Positions 15,506 to 25,090 of a stretch of DNA of 50,879 nt are shown here, in pieces. The DNA is taken from positions 1 to 50,879 of the forward strand of contig NZ_JAVBXR010000106.1 of the NCBI RefSeq assembly GCF_030824455.1. Reading direction: 5' to 3'. Positions within the stretch are counted from its first letter, which is position 1. Each line of letters begins with the position of its first letter. The notes under the pieces were generated by a model. It had not been told where the DNA came from. It did no database searches and saw only the letters and a program-made list of their open reading frames with translations. A program made the translations under genes and the position numbers. Origin of the DNA: Desulfobulbus sp. Lineage in GTDB: Bacteria; Desulfobacterota; Desulfobulbia; Desulfobulbales; Desulfobulbaceae.

Positions 15506-18367
15506 TTATGGATGCTGCTGATTGCCGTCCAACGCCTTCCTGACCAGCGTGGCGAGCTCTTTCCGGGTCAACGGTTTCAAGGCAAATTCCCGGACACCCA
15601 AAGCTTTGACCTGTTCCTGGGTAATCAGGGTGCTGTGGCCGGTGCACAGGATAATGGGGATATGTGGGCGGATTTGCAACATCCGCCGAGCGAGATCGAT
15701 CCCGGTCATACCCGGCATGGTCTGATCGGTGACGACCACATCAAACTGATCAGGGGTATTCTGAAAGGCGGCGAGCGCCTCTTGACTGCTGGTGTGGATT
15801 TCCACTTGATAACCAAGTTGTTCAAGGATTTCCTTGTTCATCTCGGCCAGCATCACCTCGTCGTCAACATAGAGAATCCTCTCCTTGCCCATGGGAATCA
15901 TTTCCGCAGGCTGCAAAGGCGCATCCAACGCCTGTTCGACGGCGGGAAAATAGACCTCAAAGAGCGTTCCTTTGCCCAGCTCGCTGGTGCAGTCAATAAA
16001 ACCGCCATAGCTGGAAACGATGCCATGGATAATGGCCAGCCCCATGCCGGTGCCTTTGCCGATCTCCTTGGTGGTGAAGTAGGGGTCAAAGATTCGGGCC
16101 TTGATCTCCGCAGGGATGCCCGGACCTGTGTCGCCGACCGCCAGCATGACGAATTTGCGCGGTTCCATGGCCCACTGTTGGCCAAGATCGTCCCGACCGA
16201 GTTCGCGATCCGTCAGGGTGACGTCGAGCTTGCCGCCTGTGTGCTCCATGGCGTGGAAGGCGTTGGTGCACAGATTGACGACAATTTGGTGGATATGGGT
16301 TGGGTCGGCCAGAATAAGACGGGAGGAGTCGATTGTATGCTTGATGACGATAGTGGACGGCAAGGTGGGACGAAGGAGTTTGACCGCTTCCTTGACAATC
16401 TGGCCCGGCCTGAGGGGAACGCGCTCGCTGTCGGTCTGGCGGCTGAAGGCAAGAATCTGCCTGACCAGGGAGGCGGCCCTGTCGCAGGCCTCCAGAACTT
16501 TATCCAGACTCTTGCCGGCAAGCGATTGCTGTGGAAGCGCCCTTTTGGCGAGTTCGGTATATCCGAGCACTGCGCCCAGGATGTTGTTGAAGTCATGGGC
16601 AATGCCTCCAGCCAAGGCGCCGATGGCCTCCATTTTTTGCGACTGGACCAGTTGCCGCTGCAGATTTTTCCGCTCTTCCTCGGCCCGTCTGCGTTCGGTG
16701 ATGTCGCGAAATTCGGTGACTCGGACCAATCGCCCCTTGTAGGGGATGGTGGAGCCTCGAACATTGAGGGGAAACACGGTGCCGTCTTTGCGCAGCCCTT
16801 CAATGTCGTAGGCCTGCTCAACCTGCTGACGAATCTTTTCCAGCACCGTTTCACGCCAATGCGGCGCAATCAGCTTGAGCCCATCCATGCCGATCAACTC
16901 CTGGCGAGAGTAACCGGTTATGTCGGCAAGACCTTGGTTGCAGTCTAAAATCACGCCTTGATCATGGATCACAATGCCGCCGAAAGAGGCGTCATGAAGC
17001 ACGCGAAAGCGTTCCTCGCTTTCCCGCAATGTTTCCTCGGACTTCTTTCGTTCGGAAACATCACGGACAACCCCTATCGCATGCCATCCCCGTTGATCCG
17101 GATGCGCCGCAAGAGAGAGCTCGATAGACAATTCGCGGCCGGTTTTATGGCGGGCCTGGAGCTCGATGGTTGCACCGACGGCTTTGCCCTGCCCTGTTTG
17201 CAGGTAGCGGGAAAAAGCCGCCTGAAACGCTTGCTGGTAACGCTGAGGCGCAATCAGCTGATGGAGGTTCATGCCGACCGCTTCATCGCTGGTGTAGCCG
17301 AACATCCGTTCCGCGGCAGGATTCCAAAAAGTGACCAGGCCCCTCTCGTCCATGGCAACGATGGCCTCGTTAACGGTTTCGGTGATGGCTCTGAGCCGGG
17401 CCTCGCTCTCCCGCAAGGCGCTTTCAGCGCACTTTCGTTCCGTAATGTCCCGCCATACGCAGTGACAGATTGGGCGTCCATGGAAATCTACAGCCCGCGC
17501 CAGAACCAGGACATTCCTGAGTTCACCGCTCCGGGCGCGGTGCATGGTCTCGAAATCAGCCTTCCCGTCCCGCATCACCTGGGCAATACGCGCCCCTATG
17601 TCTTCGCGGGTCTCCATCGCTTCGACGTCAGCCACGCCCAGCTGTGCGAATTCTTCCCGGGAATACCCCAGTTGCCGGTGTGCGGCGGTGTTGAAATCCA
17701 GGAATCGTTGCGTCTCAGGATCAAGAATCAACACGCCGTCAGGAGACTGCTCAAATAAAACCCGCCGGCGCGTCGACTCTTTTTCCAGGGCCTGTTCCAC
17801 CAGCTTGTGCTCGGTAATGTCGCTCAGCGCCATCCGGCATTCGGGCGCGTTGCCGTCATTGGGCGCCAGCGAGGATTCAAGCCGCGCCCAGAAGGGGGCG
17901 CTGTTGGCGGGCAACAATCGCAGTTCGCAGGCCTGCGGGGCCGCCGTCTGGAAAAGTTGCTTGCAGTGCAGATAAAAAACGTCCTGATCTTCTTTGCAGA
18001 TGAAGCGGGTTATCGGTTGATCGATCAACTCTTGCCGAGCGACGTTCAGCAAGGTTGCGGTGGTCAGATTGGCGTTCAGGATGCTACCTTCTTGCGAAAG
18101 GGTGCAATATCCCACAGGCGCCACGTCATACAGGTTGCAATATCGCGCTTGCGAGATTGCCAAATCCGATTGAGCCCGGCGCAACTCCCCGTTTTGCAGT
18201 TCGAGTTCCACCTGATGCGACTGCAGCTCGTGGAGCAAGGCTTGTGTCTCTGCAAGCGACAGAGCCGCGAGATTTCCCTGCGCCAGGAGTTCGTTGACGC
18301 GCTGCTTCAGGTTGGCCTGTTTGCCCGGCTGACCGTCATTGTCGCAGAATGCATCGTCACTGTTCAT
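15506..18367 (-). CDS. Multi-PAS hybrid histidine kinase with receiver domain
   Basis: This 953-residue soluble sensor kinase has the domain order: N-terminal helices with ELELQNGELRRAQ, PAS1 (about 70-195), PAS2 (200-315), PAS3 (318-440), PAS4 (445-565), HisKA with phospho-acceptor His591 in GGIAHDFNN, HATPase_c (about 690-810, ending GTGMGLAI), and a receiver (about 830-945) with LYVDDE, VVVTDQTMPG and LKPL. It is complete and in one frame, unlike its paralogue at 10.4-12.6 kb. ATG at 18367 is preceded by AAGGGC. There is no adjacent DNA-binding regulator. PAS1 carries the APVGYCTLS motif shared by all three big kinases here. Confidence 0.93.
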   Translation of the reverse strand: MNSDDAFCDNDGQPGKQANLKQRVNELLAQGNLAALSLAETQALLHELQSHQVELELQNGELRRAQSDLAISQARYCNLYDVAPVGYCTLSQEGSILNANLTTATLLNVARQELIDQPITRFICKEDQDVFYLHCKQLFQTAAPQACELRLLPANSAPFWARLESSLAPNDGNAPECRMALSDITEHKLVEQALEKESTRRRVLFEQSPDGVLILDPETQRFLDFNTAAHRQLGYSREEFAQLGVADVEAMETREDIGARIAQVMRDGKADFETMHRARSGELRNVLVLARAVDFHGRPICHCVWRDITERKCAESALRESEARLRAITETVNEAIVAMDERGLVTFWNPAAERMFGYTSDEAVGMNLHQLIAPQRYQQAFQAAFSRYLQTGQGKAVGATIELQARHKTGRELSIELSLAAHPDQRGWHAIGVVRDVSERKKSEETLRESEERFRVLHDASFGGIVIHDQGVILDCNQGLADITGYSRQELIGMDGLKLIAPHWRETVLEKIRQQVEQAYDIEGLRKDGTVFPLNVRGSTIPYKGRLVRVTEFRDITERRRAEEERKNLQRQLVQSQKMEAIGALAGGIAHDFNNILGAVLGYTELAKRALPQQSLAGKSLDKVLEACDRAASLVRQILAFSRQTDSERVPLRPGQIVKEAVKLLRPTLPSTIVIKHTIDSSRLILADPTHIHQIVVNLCTNAFHAMEHTGGKLDVTLTDRELGRDDLGQQWAMEPRKFVMLAVGDTGPGIPAEIKARIFDPYFTTKEIGKGTGMGLAIIHGIVSSYGGFIDCTSELGKGTLFEVYFPAVEQALDAPLQPAEMIPMGKERILYVDDEVMLAEMNKEILEQLGYQVEIHTSSQEALAAFQNTPDQFDVVVTDQTMPGMTGIDLARRMLQIRPHIPIILCTGHSTLITQEQVKALGVREFALKPLTRKELATLVRKALDGNQQHP

Positions 18368-18520
18368 ATCGTGCCCTTGTGGGGTTTCCTGTGGCGCATC
18401 GAGGCATGCGGGAAGATCATGCCTCTATTTTACATCATGTCGGCCCAAAAAACAGCACGCCGATGAAAAACGCTGGGCGCCCCGCGCCGCGTCATGCACC
18501 GGCGCACCGCGCGGAACACT

Positions 18521-21500
18521 TCAGACCCGGTTGGATGCAATTGCGTTCTGTTGGCCCTTAATGGGCAGCCGGACAGTAAACGTCGCCCCGTGCCCTGGCT
18601 GGCTGTCGACCCGAATCTCTCCCCCGTGGTCTTTGATGATGCCATAGCTGACCGACAGCCCCAGGCCGGTGCCCTTGACTGCGGGTTTGGTGGTGTAAAA
18701 AGGCTGGAAGATCAACTCCATCATCTCCGGCTGGATGCCAATGCCGGTGTCTTTGATCGCCACGGCCACCTGATCGTTTTCTTGCCAGGTGCTCACGGTA
18801 ATCACGCCGCCGGGTTGTTGGCACGCATCCGCCGCATTGGTCAGCAGATTCAGAAAAACCTGTTTGATCTGGTCGGGAACCGCCATGATCTGCGGCAACT
18901 GCTCGGCATAGCCGCGCACCACAGAAATTCGCTTGCCCCGAAAATCACTCTTATGCAACAGAAGCATGGAATCAAGCGACTTATGCACATCCATCAGCAT
19001 CTTGCGGCCTGAGGAAGGACGATTGAACTCCTGGAGACTGCGAATCAATTCTTTGATCCTATCACCCTCGCCCACTGCGGCCTCCAGCAGGTCCCGGTCT
19101 TCTTTTGCCAAGATCGCCCTTTTTTTAACCCCTTTGAGGATGGAGAGAATGCCTTGCAAGGGATTGTTGAATTCATGGGCGATGGAGGCGGACAACTTGC
19201 CAATGGCCGAAAGTTTTTCCGCATGCAGATACTGCTTCTGGGTTTCCTGCAGCTCGCGGGTTCGCTGTTCAACCCGTCTCTCCAATTCGGAGTTGGCGAG
19301 TTTCAGTTGTTCCTGCATCTGCATCAGCTCGGAAATGTCGCGAAAAACGCCCACAACCTTCCTGAATTGCCCCTCGTGGGCGTCAAATGGATGCACCGAA
19401 ACAACAGCGGGGAACCGCTCCCCTGATCGACGGCGCAGGGGCATGTCAAACGATTGCATCGACTTCCCTTGCGCAAATTTCCTCACCCTGGCCGGGATGA
19501 TCTCAACCAGTTCCGGGGGATAAATGAGCGCAATGGAGCGGCCGATCGCCTCCTCCTGCTGGTAGCCGAACATTTTTTCCGCGCCGGCGTTAAAAACGGC
19601 AATGCGGGCGTCGCCGTCTTCCAGGTTGCAGACAATGAGGCCAACGCTGTCAAGGGCCTGGTAGACGGATTGGAGGTTGTCCGCCTGCTCCTTGAGCATG
19701 GCGTTGGCCGCCTGCTGCACCTGGAGCCGTTGTTCTTCGCTGTGCCGCAAGGCCGCTTCGACCCGCTTGCGTTCAGAGATGTCGCGGGCGGCAAAAAAAA
19801 TGATGTCCCGGCCCCTGAGCGGGATGGTGCGGCCGGTGATTTCGACCGGGAAAATGGTTCCGTCCTTTTTGCGATGATGCCGCAAAGGGATATTGAGCAA
19901 TGTATTGGGAGCGCCTCGCGCCTTCCGGACGCTTTCGAGCGTCGCCTCAGGGTCAACGGCAAGATCGAGACAGCGCATGGCGAGCAGCTCCTCTTCGCTG
20001 TATCCGTAGAGTTCGGTTGCCCTCCGGTTCACTTTGACGATCTGCAAGGTTTCGGGATCAATCAGGAACAACGCGTCAATCACCGATTCAAACAAAAGGC
20101 GGTAACGCTCGTCGCTTTCCCGCAGGGCCTCCTCGGCTTGCTTGCGCTCGGCAATCTCCCAACTAAGGTCGGCCAGGGCCGTCACGGCTTCCACATCATC
20201 ATCGTTGTAGTTGGTTGCCTTGTTGCCCACGCCGAGCAGTGCGACAACCGCGTCGCCGCGCAGCACCGGAACCACCAGTTCGCGAACGACCGGGGCGTGG
20301 CCGGGGGGCAAGCCCTTGCGATGCGGCAGCGCGGCGTAATCGTTATGGGTCACCGGTTTGCGTTGATGAAGACAGTTCACCCAAACCCCTGCCTGGCTCA
20401 CCGGATAATGCAACCCGGCCCCCTCGGCCTTGCACATGTGCGCCAAGGTGTTGGTTGACCAGGCATGGAGGGTCAGGGTCGCCTGATCCGCTTCCATGAA
20501 ATGATATAACCCGATTTGACTGTTGGTCAGCGCCTCGGCCTCGTCAAGCGTGGCTTGGAGCAGTTCGGCAAGGGTTTGCGAGCCTGCCGACTGCAGGAGG
20601 CGCAATCGGGCCGCCATCACCGCTTCAATGCGCTTTTGTTTGCTGATGTCCCGAATGGCGACAAACACCACCTGGCGGCCGCCAAAGGGGATGGTCCGAC
20701 CGGTGATTTCGACCGGAAAAACAGTGCCGTCCTTTTTGCGGTGCAGCCGCAGCGGGACCGTGGTGATCCGACCAGGAATTGCCATGGTCTCCTGGAGGAC
20801 GCGGCTCGTCTCCTCCGGCTCGGCCGAGAGTTCGACGCCCTTCATGGCGAACAGTTCGTCCTGGTCGTATCCGTAGAGCGCCACCGCTCGTCTGTTGGCA
20901 TTGACGATTTGCAAGGTGTCAGCGTCAAAAAGGAACAGGGGGTCAGACGCCGCTTCAAACAACAGCCGATGCCGTTCCTCGCTTTCCCGCAGGGCGGTCT
21001 CGATTTGCTTGTAGGGGGTGAGGTCGAGGTCGATGCAAAACAGTTCTGACCCCCGCCCGGCAACCTGGACGACGGCATGGCTGGAATAAACCGCCACGCG
21101 GGAACCGTCCTTGCGCATCAACGACAATTCCGCAGCCGGGATCGGTTGCCCGGTCTGCGCCATCTGCCGTATCGCCTGCTCGACCTTTTCCCGCATCTCG
21201 GGCGGAATGATCAAATCCGTCAGGTTGCGGCCAAGCGCCTCGCGCGCGCTGTAGCCGTACAGCCGCTCGGAGGCTTCGTTCCAGTGTTGCACCGTCCCGT
21301 CCGGACCGTACCCTTGAATCGCAACCGATTGCACGTCGTGCAGCACCTTCCGGAAACGCTCCTCGCTCTCGCGCAACGCCTCTTCCGTCTGCTTATGCTC
21401 GGTGACGTCCGACAGTACAACCCGGCATACCGGCGCACCCTCGGTCTGCGCCGGGATGACCGTGGTCACCAGATGCGCCCAAAAAACGGTGTGGTCCGGC

Positions 21501-21958
21501 CTTGCCATCCGCAATTCGCACATGCAGGGTTTGCCGCTGTCGGTTCCTTGTCGGCAGTGGTGGTGAAAATGATCGCACTCTTCAGGGGTGAGGATAAAGC
21601 GGGAGAAAGGCTGGCGGATCAACATGCTGCGGGGAACCCCCAACAGCGTTGCGGCAGTGAAGTTGGCTTCGAGGATGACTCCAGCGTCGGAGAGGGTGAC
21701 GTAACCCACCGGAGCCAGATCGTAGAGGTCGAAATAGCGTTCTCGCACGGCGTCGAGTTCGGCGTGGGTCCGGCGCAGTTCCTCGTTTTGCATTTCCAGT
21801 TGGATCTGATGCACCCGCAAGTCATGAAAGGTCTGCTGCAGTTCTTCAAGCGACAGGGCCGCGATATTGTCTGCGGGCAGCCCTTCTTCCCGGGCCTTTG
21901 CTTCGGCCTTTTGGCGGAGCATGGCGGCGTGCTTGAGGTGAAAATCTTTGCTCGTCAT
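18521..21958 (-). CDS. Very large PAS/GAF sensor histidine kinase
   Basis: The 1145-residue soluble kinase runs: N-terminal helix pair, PAS1 (about 65-190), PAS2 (200-320), PAS3 (330-450), a GAF-like domain (455-610), PAS4 (620-740), PAS5 (770-890), a coiled coil (SELERRVEQRTRELQETQ), HisKA with His928 in ASIAHEFNN, and HATPase_c ending GTGLGLSVSYG. There is no receiver. PAS3 and PAS4 are near-duplicates of each other: both carry TLQIV, AVALYGY or ATELYGY, and FPVEITGRTIP. This points to internal domain duplication. ATG at 21958 overlaps the TGA of the CheB-CheR-PAS gene (ATGA), so both are made from one transcript and probably form one signalling unit. Confidence 0.93.
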   Translation of the reverse strand: MTSKDFHLKHAAMLRQKAEAKAREEGLPADNIAALSLEELQQTFHDLRVHQIQLEMQNEELRRTHAELDAVRERYFDLYDLAPVGYVTLSDAGVILEANFTAATLLGVPRSMLIRQPFSRFILTPEECDHFHHHCRQGTDSGKPCMCELRMARPDHTVFWAHLVTTVIPAQTEGAPVCRVVLSDVTEHKQTEEALRESEERFRKVLHDVQSVAIQGYGPDGTVQHWNEASERLYGYSAREALGRNLTDLIIPPEMREKVEQAIRQMAQTGQPIPAAELSLMRKDGSRVAVYSSHAVVQVAGRGSELFCIDLDLTPYKQIETALRESEERHRLLFEAASDPLFLFDADTLQIVNANRRAVALYGYDQDELFAMKGVELSAEPEETSRVLQETMAIPGRITTVPLRLHRKKDGTVFPVEITGRTIPFGGRQVVFVAIRDISKQKRIEAVMAARLRLLQSAGSQTLAELLQATLDEAEALTNSQIGLYHFMEADQATLTLHAWSTNTLAHMCKAEGAGLHYPVSQAGVWVNCLHQRKPVTHNDYAALPHRKGLPPGHAPVVRELVVPVLRGDAVVALLGVGNKATNYNDDDVEAVTALADLSWEIAERKQAEEALRESDERYRLLFESVIDALFLIDPETLQIVKVNRRATELYGYSEEELLAMRCLDLAVDPEATLESVRKARGAPNTLLNIPLRHHRKKDGTIFPVEITGRTIPLRGRDIIFFAARDISERKRVEAALRHSEEQRLQVQQAANAMLKEQADNLQSVYQALDSVGLIVCNLEDGDARIAVFNAGAEKMFGYQQEEAIGRSIALIYPPELVEIIPARVRKFAQGKSMQSFDMPLRRRSGERFPAVVSVHPFDAHEGQFRKVVGVFRDISELMQMQEQLKLANSELERRVEQRTRELQETQKQYLHAEKLSAIGKLSASIAHEFNNPLQGILSILKGVKKRAILAKEDRDLLEAAVGEGDRIKELIRSLQEFNRPSSGRKMLMDVHKSLDSMLLLHKSDFRGKRISVVRGYAEQLPQIMAVPDQIKQVFLNLLTNAADACQQPGGVITVSTWQENDQVAVAIKDTGIGIQPEMMELIFQPFYTTKPAVKGTGLGLSVSYGIIKDHGGEIRVDSQPGHGATFTVRLPIKGQQNAIASNRV

Positions 21959-23058
21959 GACGAGGCCTCCTTGTTGCCGGCGAATTTTTCCTTTCGTTCC
22001 GTGGTCGCGATTGCATAGATCTGACCGGCTTTGTTCACCAAGGCCGTGGCCGTGACGCACACGTCGATCACTGCGGCGTCCTTGGTCAGCCGCTGGGTGC
22101 GATACGGCTCCACGCTCTCGGAGCGGCTCAGTTTCCGCATCTGCGCGAGTGTTTCCTCTTGGAGCGCGGCGGGAACAAGGTCGCGGACATTCATCGCCAA
22201 GGCCTCTGCTTCGCTCCAGCCGTAGATTCGGGTCGCCGAAGGGTTCCAGGCCAGAATCCTCCCCTCAAGATCCTGAACCGTAATGGCGTCGTGGGCGTCA
22301 TGGACAACCACCGCCAAGCGCCGCAAAGCATCCTGGGCCTCTTTCAGCTCTGTTGTGTCCACAAAGGTAATCACCGCGCCCTCAATCACATTTTCGAGCG
22401 TGCGGTAGGGCTGGATGCGCATGGCGTACCACCGGCCCTCGGTGGTCAGCACCTCAAGTTCGTGTGGCTTCAAGGTGTTCAACACCGCCTGCACGTCGGC
22501 CACCAAGCGATCATAGTCGACCATATTGGAAGCGAGATGGCCCACCGGGCGACCGACGTCGCTGGGGATCAAATTGATCAACTGGGTGGCGGCAGGGGTA
22601 AAGCGCAGAATGCGCAGCTGATGATCGACAAACACCGTGCCGATGCCGGTCCCGGCCAGCAGGTTGTTCATGTCGTTGTTGGCCCGCGACAGGTCCGCCA
22701 CCTTGATCTGCAGTTCGTTGTTGACCGTGCTCAGTTCCTCGTTGACCGATTGCAGCTCCTCCTTGGAGGTCTCCAACTCCTCATTGGCGGATTGCAGCTC
22801 TTCGTTGATCGACTGCATCTCCTCGTTGGAGGATTTGAGCTCTTCATTGGAGGTTTCCAATGCCTCGTTGGCCGTCTGCAGATACACCTCTTTGGCGAGC
22901 AGTTCCTGCCTGAGGGCTTCGATGCGGATGTCGGCGTCTGCAGCGAGACCCTCCTCCGTAGCGGCGAGCAAAATCGCCGGCGACAGTTGCTGGGGGGTCC
23001 GGCAACGGCGCGTCCTGGAGAACAACCAGATACAGTTGCTCCGCCGACGGCGCAGCAA
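21955..23058 (-). CDS. Coiled-coil and PAS portion of the CheB-CheR-PAS fusion (after a frameshift)
   Basis: This frame continues the CheB-CheR gene after the shift at 22992-22997. It encodes a long heptad-like coiled coil with repeated SNEELQSANEELETS-type units, then two PAS domains: one containing GTGIGTVFVDHQLRILRFTP, the other ITVQDLEGRILAWNP. The protein ends at EASS. CheB-CheR-coiled coil-PAS is a known large fusion architecture. The first residues up to about 22990 in this frame are not real sequence. Its stop codon overlaps the start of the downstream histidine kinase. Confidence 0.8.
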   Translation of the reverse strand: MLRRRRSNCIWLFSRTRRCRTPQQLSPAILLAATEEGLAADADIRIEALRQELLAKEVYLQTANEALETSNEELKSSNEEMQSINEELQSANEELETSKEELQSVNEELSTVNNELQIKVADLSRANNDMNNLLAGTGIGTVFVDHQLRILRFTPAATQLINLIPSDVGRPVGHLASNMVDYDRLVADVQAVLNTLKPHELEVLTTEGRWYAMRIQPYRTLENVIEGAVITFVDTTELKEAQDALRRLAVVVHDAHDAITVQDLEGRILAWNPSATRIYGWSEAEALAMNVRDLVPAALQEETLAQMRKLSRSESVEPYRTQRLTKDAAVIDVCVTATALVNKAGQIYAIATTERKEKFAGNKEASS

Positions 23059-24967
23059 CGCTGGTCACGGCCGGGGCAATGGTCAGGTTGACGGTGGTGA
23101 AGTCGCCGTTGGTTCGCACCCGCAGGCCAAATCGGCGCACGGTGATTTTCTCCCCGGCCGCCTTGTGCAGGCAGGTAGTTAAATCCCGACGCAATCCCTC
23201 GCGCGCCATCTTGAGGATGTTGTTGACCCCGGCCTCGCCGGGCGCGAGTTCCAGATACATCCCGGTGCGGCCGTGGAGGTAGAGAATATCGCCCTGTCTG
23301 TTGACCAGGGCCGCCGCCGGGGCAATCTGCTTGAAAAGTGTTTGCTCGGCGAGTTCACGCAGCGGCAGCTTCACGTGCCCTCCTCTCTGTTCTGTGATCC
23401 GGGGACGCTCCATGGGCAGCGTCGCTAAGAGCGGCACGAAGCGGTTCAGCGGTAAGCGTTGTGCGCTGTGGGCGCCTTCTTGACGTTGATAAATTTTTGC
23501 CGTTCGGTCGATCACGGCAAAGTAATCGCCCAAATCACCCACAGTTTCCGAAGTCCCCAACAGGAGGAACCCACCCGGGTTGAGGGCGTAATGAAACAGA
23601 AGAATCAACTTTTTCTGCAAATCGCCGCCGAGATAGATCAATAAATTGCGGCAACTGATGAGGTCCATTTTAGAAAAAGGCGGGTCTTTGAGCACGTCCT
23701 GTTCGGAAAAAATCAGCATGTCGCGGATGCTTTTGTGAATGCGGTAGGAGGCTCCGTCAGGTTCGAGCGTGAAATAACGCGCCAGCCGTGCGGGCGAGAC
23801 GTCGGCGCTGATTCCAGCCGAGTAGATTCCGGCCCGCGCCGCGGCAATCGCCCGGTTGTCGATGTCGGTGGCAAAAATCTGAATTTTGTAATTTTGCTTC
23901 ACTGTTTCCAGGTGTTCCTGGAGGAGGACGGCGAGCGAATAGGCTTCCTCGCCGGTGGAGCAGCTCGGCGCCCACACCCGGATCACGGCGCCGGCGGGCT
24001 TGCCGGCAAACAGGGCGGGCACGACCTGTTGCTCAAGAAACTGGAACACTTCCGGATCGCGGAAAAAATTGGTCACCCCGATGAGCAGGTCGCGGAAAAG
24101 GGCCTCCACTTCCGCCGGCGTCTGCTGGAGCAGCTTGACGTAGTCGTCCGCCGATTCAATCTGGTGTATGGCCAAGCGCCGTTCAATCCGGCGAAGGATG
24201 GTGCTGGGTTTGTACTGGGAAAAATCGTGGCTGGTTTGGTCGCGCAACAACACAAAAATTTTTTGCAGGGTGTTTGCTCTCCTAATCGCCTGATCGGCGA
24301 TTGCGCTCAAGGGCTGGTTAAACGCGTGAGCCGTGTAGGCATTGAGTTGGCCGGGCATTTCGGCCGGCGAAAGCGCGTAGTCCACTACTCCCGTGGCCAG
24401 GGCGCTGTGCGGCATGCCGTCGTATTCGGTGGATTCGGGGGTTTGCGCCAGCACCAGCCCCCCTTCCGCCTTGATCGCCCGCACCCCCTGGGCGCCGGCG
24501 CTGCCGGTTCCGGAAAGGACAATGGCAATGGCCTGTTCGCCCTGATCCTGCGCCAGGGAACGAAAGAAGAAATCAATCGGGAGGCGTTGCCCGCGCGGCG
24601 CAGAGGGCTCCAACAATTGCAGCGTGCCGTTGAGCAGGGCCATGTCGCGATTGGGAGGGATGATATAGGTGCAATTGGGACGGACCCGCATCCCGTCTTC
24701 CGCCTCACAGACCTGCATGCGCGTATACCGGCGGATGATGTCGGTGAGGATGCTCTTGTGGTCCGGCGCCAAATGCTGCACCAGGACAAAGGCCATGCCG
24801 GGATCGACTTCGGTGGGAAGAGCGGAAAAAAAAGCCTCAAAGGCCGAGAGCCCCCCGGCCGAGGCGCCGAGGCCAACAATGGGGAAACGAGATTCCGGAG
24901 GCGTGTCCGGTGCAGCGGCTGGTCGCTGCTTGCCGGGTTTTCTTGGCGCTCTTTTCTTGCCGGTCAT
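22844..24967 (-). CDS. CheB-CheR fusion (methylesterase plus methyltransferase), frameshifted before its PAS part
   Basis: The N-terminal CheB-like methylesterase domain (about 30-215) has the nucleophile region GASAGG with Ser36 and a His in VQHLAPDHKS. The position that normally holds the catalytic Asp (SDG) is Ala157, in LSGTGSAGAQG. A CheR domain follows (about 220-480) with TNFFRD and the SAM-binding WAPSCSTGEEAYS, then a PAS-like segment. At the C6 run (22992-22997) the frame leaves the true sequence; one fewer C gives LPDPQQLSPAIL and leads into the coiled-coil/PAS part. ATG at 24967 follows a GGGGGGAAG ribosome site. There are no chemoreceptors or cheA nearby, so this is more likely a non-chemotaxis signalling protein. 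Confidence 0.85.
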   Translation of the reverse strand: MTGKKRAPRKPGKQRPAAAPDTPPESRFPIVGLGASAGGLSAFEAFFSALPTEVDPGMAFVLVQHLAPDHKSILTDIIRRYTRMQVCEAEDGMRVRPNCTYIIPPNRDMALLNGTLQLLEPSAPRGQRLPIDFFFRSLAQDQGEQAIAIVLSGTGSAGAQGVRAIKAEGGLVLAQTPESTEYDGMPHSALATGVVDYALSPAEMPGQLNAYTAHAFNQPLSAIADQAIRRANTLQKIFVLLRDQTSHDFSQYKPSTILRRIERRLAIHQIESADDYVKLLQQTPAEVEALFRDLLIGVTNFFRDPEVFQFLEQQVVPALFAGKPAGAVIRVWAPSCSTGEEAYSLAVLLQEHLETVKQNYKIQIFATDIDNRAIAAARAGIYSAGISADVSPARLARYFTLEPDGASYRIHKSIRDMLIFSEQDVLKDPPFSKMDLISCRNLLIYLGGDLQKKLILLFHYALNPGGFLLLGTSETVGDLGDYFAVIDRTAKIYQRQEGAHSAQRLPLNRFVPLLATLPMERPRITEQRGGHVKLPLRELAEQTLFKQIAPAAALVNRQGDILYLHGRTGMYLELAPGEAGVNNILKMAREGLRRDLTTCLHKAAGEKITVRRFGLRVRTNGDFTTVNLTIAPAVTSVAAPSAEQLYLVVLQDAPLPDPPATVAGDFARRYGGGSRCRRRHPHRSPQAGTARQRGVSADGQRGIGNLQ

Positions 24968-25090
24968 AGCATGCTTCCCCCCTGTGGCCAAGGCGCTGCG
25001 GGTGATCGTGATCGATCCCGCCGCAGCTGCCGTTGTCTGCTTACAGTGACACTAGAGCCTTGGATTTTTCAAGAAAAAGATGACCTTGAG

